NCBI GenBank assembly: GCA_003538625.1
Contig: DPRR01000019.1
Span: 62,001-126,000, forward strand
Direction of reading: 5' to 3'
Length of the DNA: 64,000 nt
DNA from: Ignavibacteriales bacterium
GTDB lineage: Bacteria > Bacteroidota > Ignavibacteria > Ignavibacteriales > Ignavibacteriaceae
The notes under the pieces are model-generated. The model ran no database searches and was not told where the DNA came from. It saw only the letters and a list, made by a program, of their open reading frames with translations. This document shows positions 10,260 to 18,584 of the stretch, piece by piece; the first letter of the stretch is position 1, and every line of letters starts with the position of its first letter. A program made the translations under genes and the position numbers.

Positions 10260-10316
10260 AGCGTCTCCTAAAGTTATTATTTAACAATTATTTACTTATC
10301 TGTATTGAGTGAAATT

Positions 10317-12692
10317 CTAAATATACACTTCAACTGTAATATTTTTTTTTCTGGATATTGGAATTAGATTATCTTTAATGGTTATTCCATCAATTGTAAT
10401 CCGGGGTTTACTTTTATTATTATTTAATTTCCTGAATACTTTGATATTATAACTGGTTCCTCTAAATAATCTTTTTACAGAAAATTCTTTCCAATTGTCA
10501 GGAACACAAGGATCGATTACCAAACCATCTTTTGTGGCTCGCACACCAAGAATCCAGTCCACAATAACTTTTTGATACCATGAAGCAGAACCCGTATACC
10601 AGGTCCACCCGCCCATTCCATAATTTGGTGAATCCGGTCCATCTATGTTTCCCGGTGTAACGTATGGTTCAGCTACGTATTCATCCGGGTTCATTCCATT
10701 ATATAAAGGACACAAATTTTTGTAAGCTTTAAATGCCTGATCATTATTCTTGAGTATTGAAAATGCCCAAACAGCCCATGTTGCCGCGTGTGAATAAACT
10801 CCACCATTTTCTCTTCTGCCCGGTGCATAGCGGGAGAGATATCCTATCATCTTATCCGGTTTTGTATAAGATGGGTTCAATAACAAACAGCCATTTTTCT
10901 TTAACAGATGTTTTGAAACAGAATCCATTGCATTCTTTTGTTTTTTGATATCTGCAATCCCACTGATAACAGACCAGGTTTGTGCATTAAGATAAATTTT
11001 GCCTGCAGGTGAAGTTTTGCTTCCAACTTTATTACCATCATCCTTTGTAGCGCGCCAGAACCAATTACCATCCCAGGCATATTTATCGAATGCTTCTTTT
11101 AACTGTTCGGCCTTACTCAAATATCTTTTGTAAAGTTTATCATTCCCAATTTCTTTTGAAAGTTCAGCAAATCTTTTTAATATCAAATAGAAAAATTCTG
11201 TCAGCCAGATAGATTCCCCTTTCATATCTAACCCGACAGCGCTAAGACCATCATTCCAGTCGCCTGCGCCAATCAATGTCAATCCGCGCTTACTCAATCG
11301 TGTTAAAACTTTTTCAATTGCAGCAACTGAGTGATTAAATAATGAATCTTTTTTATTTTTATTATCGTAGTATGGTTCTTTAACAAACAGAATTTTAATA
11401 TCACCCGTTTCATCAATGTACTGTGCAAGTATAAAAGGCAGCCACAGAAGATCATCTGTCATTTTTGTTGGCAAACCTGTTTCAGAAATTGGATGCCACC
11501 AATGAAGAACAGTACCATCTTCAAATTGGTGTCTGGCATGTAATCTAATCTGATCCTCGGTTTTTGGGGGATTGATTGGAAGAAAAACCAGGCTATCCTG
11601 CAGTTGATCCCGAAATCCGAATGCGCCGCTTTGCTGATAATAAGCTGTACGTCCCCAAAGTCTTCCAGCAATTGCTTGATATCGTAACCACTTGTTTACC
11701 ATTATATTCATCGCCTTATCAGGTGTATCTATAACGAGTGTATCAAACATTTTTTGCCAGTACAACTTTATATCAACTAATGCAGAGTCTATTTTTTTCT
11801 GGTTTGAAAAATTTTTTAATGCTGATTTTATAGCAGATTTATTTTTTTCTATTCCGATGAAGAAATTAATTTGTTTAGTTTCATTTGGTTCAATTTCTGT
11901 CTCAGTTTTAACAGTTCCAACCGAGTCATTCCATTTACCTAATTTTTTACTTAAGGCTTTTGCAGATAATTCAATAGGATTTTGTATCGATCCATATTGT
12001 CCGATAAAAGAATCTTTATCTCCATTGTAATCAGTTATCTTACTTGAGCAGGAAATAAATCCAAGGTAGGGATATTCAATGTTCCAGTGTCCTCTTTCGC
12101 CAAGGGGAATTTCCCACAGGCGTTTTGTTGCTGTCATGCAATTTAGTTTTAAATCAAAATCTGTTTCTAAAAATGTTTTGTGAAACTCGCGATGATGATC
12201 AGATGATGATCCAAGACACCATTCAAAATATGAAATGATTGAAAGCGATTTTTTTTTGCTTGTGGTATTATCAATTTTGAAATTCCAAATTTCGAGGTTC
12301 TCACCAACAGGAATAAAAACCGATAAAGTTATTTTTATTCCTTTAAACACAGAAATAAACTTAGCATACCCGAATCCATATACGATTTGATATGAGTCTA
12401 GTTCTGTTTTAGCCGGCATCCAGGTTGGAGACCAAACATCCCCGGTAAGATTATCCTTTATATAAAAATACTTTCCCCAATTATCCTGTACTAAATCCTG
12501 ATGCCAGCGATTAAGCCTGTTAAATTCGGAATGGGTATCCCAGCTAAATCCTCCGCCTGTTTGAGAAATAACCAATCCGTACTTACCATTAGAAATAACA
12601 TTTATCCATGGTTTTGGTGTTCTAAAGTTTGTTATAATGTATTCATTACCATCGGCAGAAAAGCGGCCATATTTTGTAGAAAATTGTTCCAT
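10317..12692 (-). CDS. Glycoside hydrolase family 94 phosphorylase (cellobiose phosphorylase-like)
   Basis: 791 aa with no signal peptide, so cytoplasmic. The N-terminal beta-sandwich (KYGRFSADGNEYIITNFRTP, PWINVISNGKYGLVISQTGG, NRLNRWHQD) and the (alpha/alpha)6 catalytic domain (GRTAYYQQSGAFGFRDQLQD, HARHQFEDGTVLHWWHP, GAGDWNDGLSAVG, PYVTPGNI, YTGSASWY) are typical of GH94. The general-acid Asp lies in the GDWNDG motif (D478/D481). GH94 enzymes split beta-glucosidic disaccharides or oligosaccharides with phosphate, giving sugar 1-phosphate. The length fits cellobiose, laminaribiose or diacetylchitobiose phosphorylases better than the longer beta-1,2-oligoglucan or cyclic-glucan enzymes. Exact substrate is unknown. 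It starts 21 bases after lacI with no strong ribosome site, so translation may be coupled to it. Confidence 0.9.
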   Translation of the reverse strand: MEQFSTKYGRFSADGNEYIITNFRTPKPWINVISNGKYGLVISQTGGGFSWDTHSEFNRLNRWHQDLVQDNWGKYFYIKDNLTGDVWSPTWMPAKTELDSYQIVYGFGYAKFISVFKGIKITLSVFIPVGENLEIWNFKIDNTTSKKKSLSIISYFEWCLGSSSDHHREFHKTFLETDFDLKLNCMTATKRLWEIPLGERGHWNIEYPYLGFISCSSKITDYNGDKDSFIGQYGSIQNPIELSAKALSKKLGKWNDSVGTVKTETEIEPNETKQINFFIGIEKNKSAIKSALKNFSNQKKIDSALVDIKLYWQKMFDTLVIDTPDKAMNIMVNKWLRYQAIAGRLWGRTAYYQQSGAFGFRDQLQDSLVFLPINPPKTEDQIRLHARHQFEDGTVLHWWHPISETGLPTKMTDDLLWLPFILAQYIDETGDIKILFVKEPYYDNKNKKDSLFNHSVAAIEKVLTRLSKRGLTLIGAGDWNDGLSAVGLDMKGESIWLTEFFYLILKRFAELSKEIGNDKLYKRYLSKAEQLKEAFDKYAWDGNWFWRATKDDGNKVGSKTSPAGKIYLNAQTWSVISGIADIKKQKNAMDSVSKHLLKKNGCLLLNPSYTKPDKMIGYLSRYAPGRRENGGVYSHAATWAVWAFSILKNNDQAFKAYKNLCPLYNGMNPDEYVAEPYVTPGNIDGPDSPNYGMGGWTWYTGSASWYQKVIVDWILGVRATKDGLVIDPCVPDNWKEFSVKRLFRGTSYNIKVFRKLNNNKSKPRITIDGITIKDNLIPISRKKNITVEVYI

Positions 12693-12713
12693 TAAGTTTT
12701 TATTATAAAAAAT

Positions 12714-13712
12714 TTAACAAGAATGTCTTATGATTAATTCAGTTGGTATTTTGATTAACTTATGAGTTTTACCATTGGTGGTGTTTAATCTTTCCATTAG
12801 TAAGGTTGCAGCAGCTTTTCCAACTTCTTCAATTTGAACACGCACAGTTGTTAAACTAGGATTAATATATTTGGACATAAAGATATCGTCAAATCCAATT
12901 AAACTTATCTCATCAGGTATTTTAACATTAAAGTAGTTTGCTGCGTCATAACAACCAAGTGCCATCATATCATTTGCTGCAAAAATAGCCTGGGGTTTTT
13001 CCGGCAGACCATATAATTGTATAAACCCGTGGTATCCTGAATCAATTGTATAATTTCCGTTAACAATAAAAGATTTATTGATGCTTACACCATTTTTTTT
13101 GCAGGCATCAATAAATCCTTTTTTTCTAAGATATGCATCATAATTTTCTTCGGGACCGGTTATGTGAGCAATTTTTTTAAATTTTTTCTTTTTGATTAAA
13201 TATTCTGTTGCATTAAACGCACCCTGATAATTATCAATTGCAACAGTATCAAAATCTCGATCCTGTTTACCGCCGCCAATTAATACAACCGGAATTTTAG
13301 TATGATTTAATATATTTTTTAAATCATCTGTCATGGCAGACATCAATAGAATTACGCCACCAACCAATCCTGTTTGTGAGAAAGTAGTGATAGAATCAGC
13401 AAGTGTTCTATGTTTATGAGAACTTGCCACCATTGTGTAATAACCATTTTTATATGTTATTTCATCCACGCCGCGGATAATATCAGTAAAAAATTCATCA
13501 GATATATCAGGTAAAATCAAACCTATTGCATATGAAGTTTTCTTAACAAAATTTCTGGCAACTAGATTTGGTCTATAATTAAGTTCGTTAGAGATGCGTA
13601 ATACTTTTTCCCGTGTTACGTCAGTCACGCGAATATCATTATTAAGGGCTCTTGAAACAGTGGCAATTGATACATTAGCTTTTTGGGCAATCTGTTTGAT
13701 TGTAGGTGTCAT
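12714..13712 (-). CDS. LacI-family transcriptional regulator
   Basis: 332 aa from ATG at 13712, which has a ribosome site AGGA 5 bases upstream. A TTG 15 bases further up is in frame but lies in the U-run of a terminator and is unlikely. The N-terminal helix-turn-helix and hinge are canonical (TIKQIAQKANVSIATVSRAL, YRPNLVARNFVKK). A periplasmic-binding-protein-like effector domain follows (SYAIGLILPDISDEFFTDII, GGVILL, VVLIGGG, AIFAANDMMALGCYDAA, ISLIGFDDI, LTTVRVQIEEVGKAAATLL). These proteins repress sugar genes until a sugar ligand binds. The likely target is the palindrome at 14921-14936, upstream of the neighbouring secreted carbohydrate-binding protein. It precedes GH94 on the same strand. 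Confidence 0.95.
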   Translation of the reverse strand: MTPTIKQIAQKANVSIATVSRALNNDIRVTDVTREKVLRISNELNYRPNLVARNFVKKTSYAIGLILPDISDEFFTDIIRGVDEITYKNGYYTMVASSHKHRTLADSITTFSQTGLVGGVILLMSAMTDDLKNILNHTKIPVVLIGGGKQDRDFDTVAIDNYQGAFNATEYLIKKKKFKKIAHITGPEENYDAYLRKKGFIDACKKNGVSINKSFIVNGNYTIDSGYHGFIQLYGLPEKPQAIFAANDMMALGCYDAANYFNVKIPDEISLIGFDDIFMSKYINPSLTTVRVQIEEVGKAAATLLMERLNTTNGKTHKLIKIPTELIIRHSC

Positions 13713-13725
13713 ATTATTCCTAACC

Positions 13726-13757
13726 AAAAAAGGAAGCAGAATATTGATTCTGCTTCC
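13726..13757 (-). terminator. Intrinsic terminator between the T9SS CBM gene and lacI
   Basis: A perfect 11-bp stem (13732-13742 with 13747-13757, GGAAGCAGAAT/ATTCTGCTTCC) has a 4-base loop, and 6 U follow on the minus strand (13726-13731). It ends 13 bases upstream of the lacI ATG, so lacI expression must come from read-through or from a promoter within or before the hairpin. Confidence 0.9.
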
Positions 13758-13777
13758 ATGAATAATTCGTAGAAATT

Positions 13778-14875
13778 TTACTTTAACAAGGTCATCTTTT
13801 TACTGGATGTAAATTGAGTTCCGTTTTCTCCCACTGCGGTTAGTTTAAAGAAATACATTCCAGATGACATTGACGAAGCATCTAATTGTGCTGTATGTTT
13901 ACCAGCCTCAACTTCACCATCAAATAATGTAACAACTTTCTGTCCGATAAGATTGTAAACATCAAGGGAAACCGTGGATTTTACCGGAACTGAGTACACA
14001 ATGTTTGTGGTCGGATTGAAAGGATTAGGATAATTCTGTTCCAAAGCAAACTCTAATGGTAATGTGTAACCAAGATTTACAACTTTTGAATAATCATATG
14101 TACCATTAAAATCTATTTGTTTTAATCTGTAAGCAACATTAACACGTGCTGCAACATTACAATCTGTAAAGGTATATTGTTTTAGTTCCGTCGTGGTTCC
14201 AAAACCTTCCACAAAGGCTATCGTTGCAAAGGTAGAACCGTTTACGCTCTTCTGAATTTCAAATCCTCTGTTGTTTAGTTCTGTAGCAGTTGCCCATTTT
14301 AATTGGACATCGTTACCAACAAAGGCACCGGTAAATGAAGTTAACTCTACAGGAACAATTTGAGCGGTAAATCGGATATAATCAATATAGTTTACACTTG
14401 CATAAGTTCTTGGAAAGTCAGGTTTTTGATCAGGAATTAATGTTAAAGTGGCTCCAGTTACACCGATAGATGATGAATAATCAAATGTCAATTCTTCCCA
14501 CTGATTAATTAACGTATTTGAAGCGAAGTGATCTTGATTAGGCGGCTCAAGCTTTAAATTAACAGGAGAAATAACATCTTTGTATACTAAAATTTTGACT
14601 ATACAGTTATTAGCATCAATCGTCATATCGGGAAAATCTGAACTCCAAGCACCTGCCCAAGGCACACCATCAGCAGCTATGATAAACATAGCACAACTAT
14701 CCGATGTGTTTAATCCACCCGGATTTGGGTTTGCAACTATATCAAAACTTCCACCTGTTCCAAGATCAAAGGGATTCCACGTCCAGTTGTTACCAACAGT
14801 TTCAAAATCTATTGTGGTCTGCGCAATGAGAAAGGGGGAAAGAAGAAACAAAGTAGCTAATAGAAATCGTTTCAT
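13778..14875 (-). CDS. Secreted carbohydrate-binding-like protein with T9SS tail
   Basis: 365 aa. The signal peptide is about 18 residues (FLLSPFLIAQ). Residues 20-165 form a beta-sandwich-like module (IDFETVGNNWTWNPFDLG, VKILVYKDVISPVNLKLE, YIDYIRFTAQ) like those fused to laminarinases and other glucan-active proteins. Residues 168-270 are the linker domain common in T9SS cargo (VELTSFTGAFVGNDVQLKWA, NRGFEIQKS). The end is a type A sorting tail (LEQNYPNPFNPTTNI ... GMYFFKLTA ... KKMTLLK). No hydrolase domain is present, so the likely job is glycan binding at the surface. It has a strong ribosome site (AAGGAG), a LacI-type operator 45 bases upstream of its ATG and its own terminator, so it is probably a tightly regulated single-gene transcript. 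Confidence 0.85.
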   Translation of the reverse strand: MKRFLLATLFLLSPFLIAQTTIDFETVGNNWTWNPFDLGTGGSFDIVANPNPGGLNTSDSCAMFIIAADGVPWAGAWSSDFPDMTIDANNCIVKILVYKDVISPVNLKLEPPNQDHFASNTLINQWEELTFDYSSSIGVTGATLTLIPDQKPDFPRTYASVNYIDYIRFTAQIVPVELTSFTGAFVGNDVQLKWATATELNNRGFEIQKSVNGSTFATIAFVEGFGTTTELKQYTFTDCNVAARVNVAYRLKQIDFNGTYDYSKVVNLGYTLPLEFALEQNYPNPFNPTTNIVYSVPVKSTVSLDVYNLIGQKVVTLFDGEVEAGKHTAQLDASSMSSGMYFFKLTAVGENGTQFTSSKKMTLLK

Positions 14876-14920
14876 AGCACGCTCCTTGAATTTATAAATA
14901 AATCGTTGATTAAAACTAAA

Positions 14921-14936
14921 ATGTAAACGTTTACAT
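14921..14936. promoter_or_regulatory. LacI-family operator, perfect 16-bp palindrome
   Basis: ATGTAAACGTTTACAT is a perfect palindrome with the central CG typical of LacI/GalR/CcpA-type operators (AACGTT core). It lies 45 bases before the ATG of the secreted carbohydrate-binding gene and about 1.2 kb upstream of lacI. No second copy was noticed in the window by eye. Confidence 0.85.
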
Positions 14937-15033
14937 TGTGGACTTAAAATATATTAATTATTAAGTATTGTCAATAGGCTGGATAAAAAATATGTACAGG
15001 AGGGTGAATTTTTTATTTTGTGATTTTGGGGCA

Positions 15034-15053
15034 TAAAAAAACCGAAGTCGGTT
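15034..15053 (-). terminator. Weak second terminator-like hairpin
   Basis: AACCGAAGTCGGTT (15040-15053) can form a 5-6-bp stem. On the minus strand a run of U follows (15035-15041). It lies about 60 bases past the stronger hairpin at 15112-15143 and may be a backup terminator for the esterase-like gene. Confidence 0.45.
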
Positions 15054-15111
15054 AATTAAATGATATTAAAACACAATCATATTAATTAACGAATTTTTGT
15101 TTGCTGCAAAT

Positions 15112-15143
15112 AAAAAACCCTGATACCGAAGCATCAGGGTTTT
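15112..15143 (-). terminator. Intrinsic terminator after the esterase-like T9SS gene
   Basis: An 11-bp perfect stem (15114-15124 with 15133-15143, AAAACCCTGAT/ATCAGGGTTTT) closes an 8-base loop. The stem is A/T-ended on both strands, so it could act in both directions. It lies 67 bases past the stop of the gene ending at 15210. Confidence 0.85.
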
Positions 15144-15209
15144 GTCTTAGCTTCAGGCCTGGGGTTAAGCCTTTACTAAGTACGATTCAAAATTACATAT
15201 TTAACATTT

Positions 15210-16682
15210 TTACTTCAACAGGATCATCTTCTTCGCTTCAACATATTCACCAGCCTTTAATTGATAGAAGTAAACACCACTTGGAATATCTGAAGCTCTA
15301 AAATCAATCTCATAGGTACCGGCAGGTTTATATTCATCAATCATTCTCAATATCTCATTTCCAAGGATATCATAGATTTTTATACTTTGCCAACATCCAA
15401 TTGATGATTGCCAGATAATCTTGGTCGTTGGATTAAAAGGATTAGGAAAATTTTGCAACAGTTTAAATCCTCTCACCGCAAATATCTCCTCGGATTTAAT
15501 GTCCATTAAATTATAGGGAAAGAAATAGACCAGCATATTATCAATCGTTGCGCGCCATTGACCCCAACTATGTCCCTCGTGTCGTTCCTCCCAATCGATT
15601 GCATAGTTGTGTGCAATCAGAGAATCTTTAAAAGATCTCATCGTACCGGTTAATGATTCTTCATAAGTACCCCAGATTGATGACCATTTAATATCTTTTA
15701 CAATTCCGTTTGCTAAATCAGTCATAACCTGGGCATAAATTTCATAATTGTTTGGCTGAAAAGCTCCTGAATGCAGTCCGCAGTTACCAAAAACATCCGG
15801 ATGATTGTAACTAATCAATGCAGAGATATTTCCGCCGTATGAATCTCCGAGTACTAATCGCTGCGAAGGATTTTGCTTTGTTTTAAAATTACCATCTATG
15901 TATGGTACAAGTTCATTTACAAAAAAATTCGTGTACTGCAATCTTAGATTTCCGGCATATTCTACGTTTCTGTTATTTGGTTGTACAAAAACAGCAATTA
16001 TCTTTTGAATTTTATTACTATCTAAAAGATTGTCTAATACATTTACAGCACTTGCTAAACTTATGTACTCAAATCCATCCTGAAAATAAACAGTAGGATA
16101 AGTTTCTGCAGAAAGTGAATCATAACCTGGAGGTAGATAAATCTGTAATTGATAATTTGTACCTACATTATTACTAAAGATAGTCTTGTTTAAAACTATT
16201 CCATGTGGAATCGAAGGATGATAATTAATCTCCCAGGGTTGTATATACGCAGGCATTGAAAGTTCAGAGTTTGGTCCAAATCCTCCTGAAATAGTTTTAG
16301 GATTTTCCGGATCCAATATCCAGTTACTTCCATTAAGAACAAACTTATAATCAAGTCTGGCATCCATTTCAAAAGCTCTGGAATAATACCAAAAATTGGT
16401 TTGATTTAGTTTTGTCATAAAAACATTTGTATTCCAAAAAGTAAAATCACCTGCAACAGCTATGGATGAAGCTGTACCTAAATAAATAAAATTTGCCGAA
16501 TCGCCTGTAATGAAAGGGATTCCCTGTGATCTTGCATAAACCATAAAACTATCTACTGCTGCAACTTTACTGGCAGGATCCGACAGGGAATTTACATGAT
16601 TGATAAATTTTTGAAATTCATTTTGTGAGAATATAATTTCAACGTTTATTAAAATCAGCATCAACACAAACAACTTTTTCAT
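15210..16682 (-). CDS. Secreted esterase-like alpha/beta hydrolase with E-set domain and T9SS tail
   Basis: 490 aa from ATG 16682. A TTG codon one position upstream is in frame but not needed. The signal peptide ends near residue 19 (IIFSQ). Residues 60-145 are a glycan-binding E-set/CBM48-like domain (VAGDFTFWNTN, LDYKFVLNGSNWILDPENP). Residues 160-390 are an Esterase-D/enterochelin-esterase-type hydrolase: YLPPGYDS, YPTVYFQDGFEYI, nucleophile Ser about 281 in VLGDSYGGN, His about 371 in HEGHSWGQW. The tail (KLLQNFPNPFNPTTKIIW ... KKMILLK) is a T9SS type A sorting domain. Relatives include feruloyl and acetylxylan esterases, but substrate cannot be read from sequence. In this locus it could de-esterify plant or algal polysaccharide. 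It is first in the minus-strand series and ends in a terminator. Confidence 0.85.
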   Translation of the reverse strand: MKKLFVLMLILINVEIIFSQNEFQKFINHVNSLSDPASKVAAVDSFMVYARSQGIPFITGDSANFIYLGTASSIAVAGDFTFWNTNVFMTKLNQTNFWYYSRAFEMDARLDYKFVLNGSNWILDPENPKTISGGFGPNSELSMPAYIQPWEINYHPSIPHGIVLNKTIFSNNVGTNYQLQIYLPPGYDSLSAETYPTVYFQDGFEYISLASAVNVLDNLLDSNKIQKIIAVFVQPNNRNVEYAGNLRLQYTNFFVNELVPYIDGNFKTKQNPSQRLVLGDSYGGNISALISYNHPDVFGNCGLHSGAFQPNNYEIYAQVMTDLANGIVKDIKWSSIWGTYEESLTGTMRSFKDSLIAHNYAIDWEERHEGHSWGQWRATIDNMLVYFFPYNLMDIKSEEIFAVRGFKLLQNFPNPFNPTTKIIWQSSIGCWQSIKIYDILGNEILRMIDEYKPAGTYEIDFRASDIPSGVYFYQLKAGEYVEAKKMILLK

Positions 16683-17106
16683 CAATCATACCATGTTATT
16701 AATAAATAATTTATAAGATATTTAAAGTTACTTGTTTTTCCGGTCAAATAATTTTTATCAAAAAAGTTGCTTGCTAATTATAAAACATTATTTTTTTCCT
16801 TACCAGAAATTTTTATGAATTATCTTATTGATTATTTGCCTTATATTGAAAAGGTTGAAGTAATAATAATTAATAGTTCTATTCAGTAACGGCTTAATAA
16901 AGTGATAAATTATTTGCATCATTAATTTGGCAAATATGTTTGTTCTTAAAATCAGCATATTTTTCAAAATAGTTACTGATTTTATTAAATTATATATGCA
17001 TTCACAGAAAATTTATTTATGCACAAATTCAGGAGAATTGTTATAACTTTATCTAATAAGCTTTTCATTTTCTTAAAACAAATATCAATTAATATCAGAG
17101 GAAAGT
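16683..17106. other. Intergenic gap between divergent genes, no gene seen
   Basis: This AT-rich stretch of about 420 bases separates the minus-strand esterase-like gene from the plus-strand OmpA gene, so it should hold two divergent promoters. A 24-codon ATG frame near 16814 has no ribosome site and no recognisable product. No strong hairpin or repeat was noticed. Only the ribosome site GAGGAAAG before 17107 is clear. Confidence 0.5.
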
Positions 17107-17778
17107 ATGAAAATATTTAAAAATGTATTTTTTGTTTTAGTTATATCCATTTCAATAATTTTAGCCGGATGCGGAGCTAGCAATACTGTAAAAGGCGGCG
17201 CAATCGGTACAGTTGGCGGTGGTGTTGTTGGAGGAGTTATCGGCAAACAATTGGGAAACACTACTTTGGGTGCGGTTTTAGGTGCAGTTATTGGAGGCAC
17301 TGCGGGTGCATTAATTGGTAACCATATGGATAAGCAAGCAGAAGAATTAGAGAAAGAGCTGGAGAATGCAAAAGTTGAAAGAGTTGGCGAAGGAATCGCA
17401 ATTACTTTTGATTCAGGAATTCTTTTTGGATATGATTCAGCAACTCTACAACCTGAAGCTAAGACAAATATTAAAAAATTAGCCGATATCTTAAAAAAAT
17501 ATCCCGGTTCCAATATTCTTGTAACCGGACACACAGATTCTGATGGTACAGAAAAGTACAACCAAACCTTATCAGAAAAAAGAGCTAAGTCTGTTGCAGA
17601 TTATGCAATTGTTCAGGGAGTTAGTTCATCAAGTATATCAACTGTTGGATTAGGTGAAACAGAACCAATAGCTTCCAATGATACAGTTGAAGGGAAAAAG
17701 CTTAATCGAAGAGTAGAGATCGCAATTTATGCAAGTGATGAACTTAAAAAAGCTGCGGAAGACGGAACACTTAAATAA
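17107..17778 (+). CDS. OmpA-family lipoprotein with glycine-zipper segment
   Basis: 223 aa. A lipobox (ILAGC, Cys22) marks it as a lipoprotein. Residues about 28-75 are a glycine-zipper region (GGAIGTVGGGVVGGVIG, GAVLGAVIGGTAGALIG), then a short acidic helix (QAEELEKELENAK). Residues 105-215 are an OmpA C-terminal peptidoglycan-binding domain (YDSATLQPEAKTNIKKLADI, NILVTGHTDSDGTEKYN, LSEKRAKSVADY, GLGETEPIASN, NRRVEIAI). It likely tethers the outer membrane to peptidoglycan. A good GAGGAAAG ribosome site precedes the ATG. A terminator follows it and it converges with mtgA. The glycine-rich part gives a spurious 158-codon open frame on the other strand. Confidence 0.92.
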   Translation: MKIFKNVFFVLVISISIILAGCGASNTVKGGAIGTVGGGVVGGVIGKQLGNTTLGAVLGAVIGGTAGALIGNHMDKQAEELEKELENAKVERVGEGIAITFDSGILFGYDSATLQPEAKTNIKKLADILKKYPGSNILVTGHTDSDGTEKYNQTLSEKRAKSVADYAIVQGVSSSSISTVGLGETEPIASNDTVEGKKLNRRVEIAIYASDELKKAAEDGTLK

Positions 17779-17791
17779 TAAGACCATAAAT

Positions 17792-17826
17792 AATTTGCCG
17801 GCTTAAATAACCGGCAAATTAATTTT
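17792..17826 (+). terminator. Terminator between convergent OmpA and mtgA genes
   Basis: A perfect 10-bp stem (17792-17801 with 17811-17820, AATTTGCCGG/CCGGCAAATT) with a 9-base loop is followed by AATTTTTG on the plus strand. The other strand also has an A/T-rich flank, so it may serve both genes. Confidence 0.75.
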
Positions 17827-17841
17827 TGTCATATCATAACA

Positions 17842-18576
17842 TCACAAATCCTTAAGATAATCCGGTCCGCCAAGAGAATTAATTTGATGTATAATCCAGT
17901 TTTGTCTGCCTCTGATGTAGCCCGAGGGTCTAACGACGGAATATTTTCTGGGATTGGGTAAAACTGCCGCTAATAAGGCTGATTGTGATATAGTCAATTT
18001 AGAAGCGGGTTTTTTAAAATAGACAATACTTGCAGTGCCTACTCCAAATATTTTCTCACCCATTTCAGCAATGTTCATATGCACTTCAAGTATTCGCTTT
18101 TTATCCCATAGTAATTCTATTAATAATGTATAGTAAGCTTCTATACCTTTTCTTAAAAAACTTTTTCCTTCCCACAGAAATAAATTTTTAGCTACTTGCT
18201 GAGTTATTGTACTTGCTCCTCTAACACGTCTTCCTCTTTTATTTTCCTTAAGAGCTTTTTCAATCTGTTTAAAATCAAACCCGAAATGATTTGGAAAATT
18301 TTGATCTTCAGCAGCTACAATTGCTATTGGCATAAACTTAGAGACATCGTCATAATCCACCCAATGATATTTTACAAGTTCAAATTCTCCATCAAACAAA
18401 CCTGAGATTTGTCTTTGAATCATAATTGAACTTGTAACTGGGTCTATCCACCTCATCGCAAAAACGAGAAGCACTGTTGAAACAAAAAAGAAAATTGCAA
18501 ACTTTAAAATCCATTTAAAGATATTAAAGATTCTTTTTCCGAAGGATATTTTTTTTGAAGAAGATTTTTTTGCCAT
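17842..18576 (-). CDS. mtgA: Monofunctional peptidoglycan glycosyltransferase
   Basis: 244 aa, the usual length. A basic N-terminus precedes one membrane segment (about 18-42). The GT51 domain shows its standard motifs: AAEDQNFPNHFGFD (catalytic Glu), RGASTITQQVAKNLFLW, ELLWDKKRILEVHMNIAEMG with IFGVGTAS, and YFKKPASKLTISQSALLAA. It polymerises lipid II into glycan strands at the periplasmic face of the inner membrane. The neighbour yidD lies upstream on the same strand with a palindromic element between them. Confidence 0.95.
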   Translation of the reverse strand: MAKKSSSKKISFGKRIFNIFKWILKFAIFFFVSTVLLVFAMRWIDPVTSSIMIQRQISGLFDGEFELVKYHWVDYDDVSKFMPIAIVAAEDQNFPNHFGFDFKQIEKALKENKRGRRVRGASTITQQVAKNLFLWEGKSFLRKGIEAYYTLLIELLWDKKRILEVHMNIAEMGEKIFGVGTASIVYFKKPASKLTISQSALLAAVLPNPRKYSVVRPSGYIRGRQNWIIHQINSLGGPDYLKDL

Positions 18577-18584
18577 TTAAATAA

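Noticed and set aside
11692..12030. 112-codon open frame antisense to GH94
   Set aside because: It lies wholly inside a well-supported GH94 gene and has no ribosome site or recognisable domain.
13713..13727. TTG start for lacI giving 337 aa
   Set aside because: TTG lies in the U-run of the upstream terminator. The ATG at 13712 has a proper ribosome site and starts the helix-turn-helix at the usual distance.
15101..15301. 66-codon plus-strand open frame
   Set aside because: It runs through a terminator hairpin and the antisense of the T9SS tail, with no supporting feature.
17085..17561. 158-codon open frame antisense to the OmpA gene
   Set aside because: It is low-complexity Pro/Ala/Thr-rich sequence caused by the glycine-zipper codons of the real gene and matches no family.
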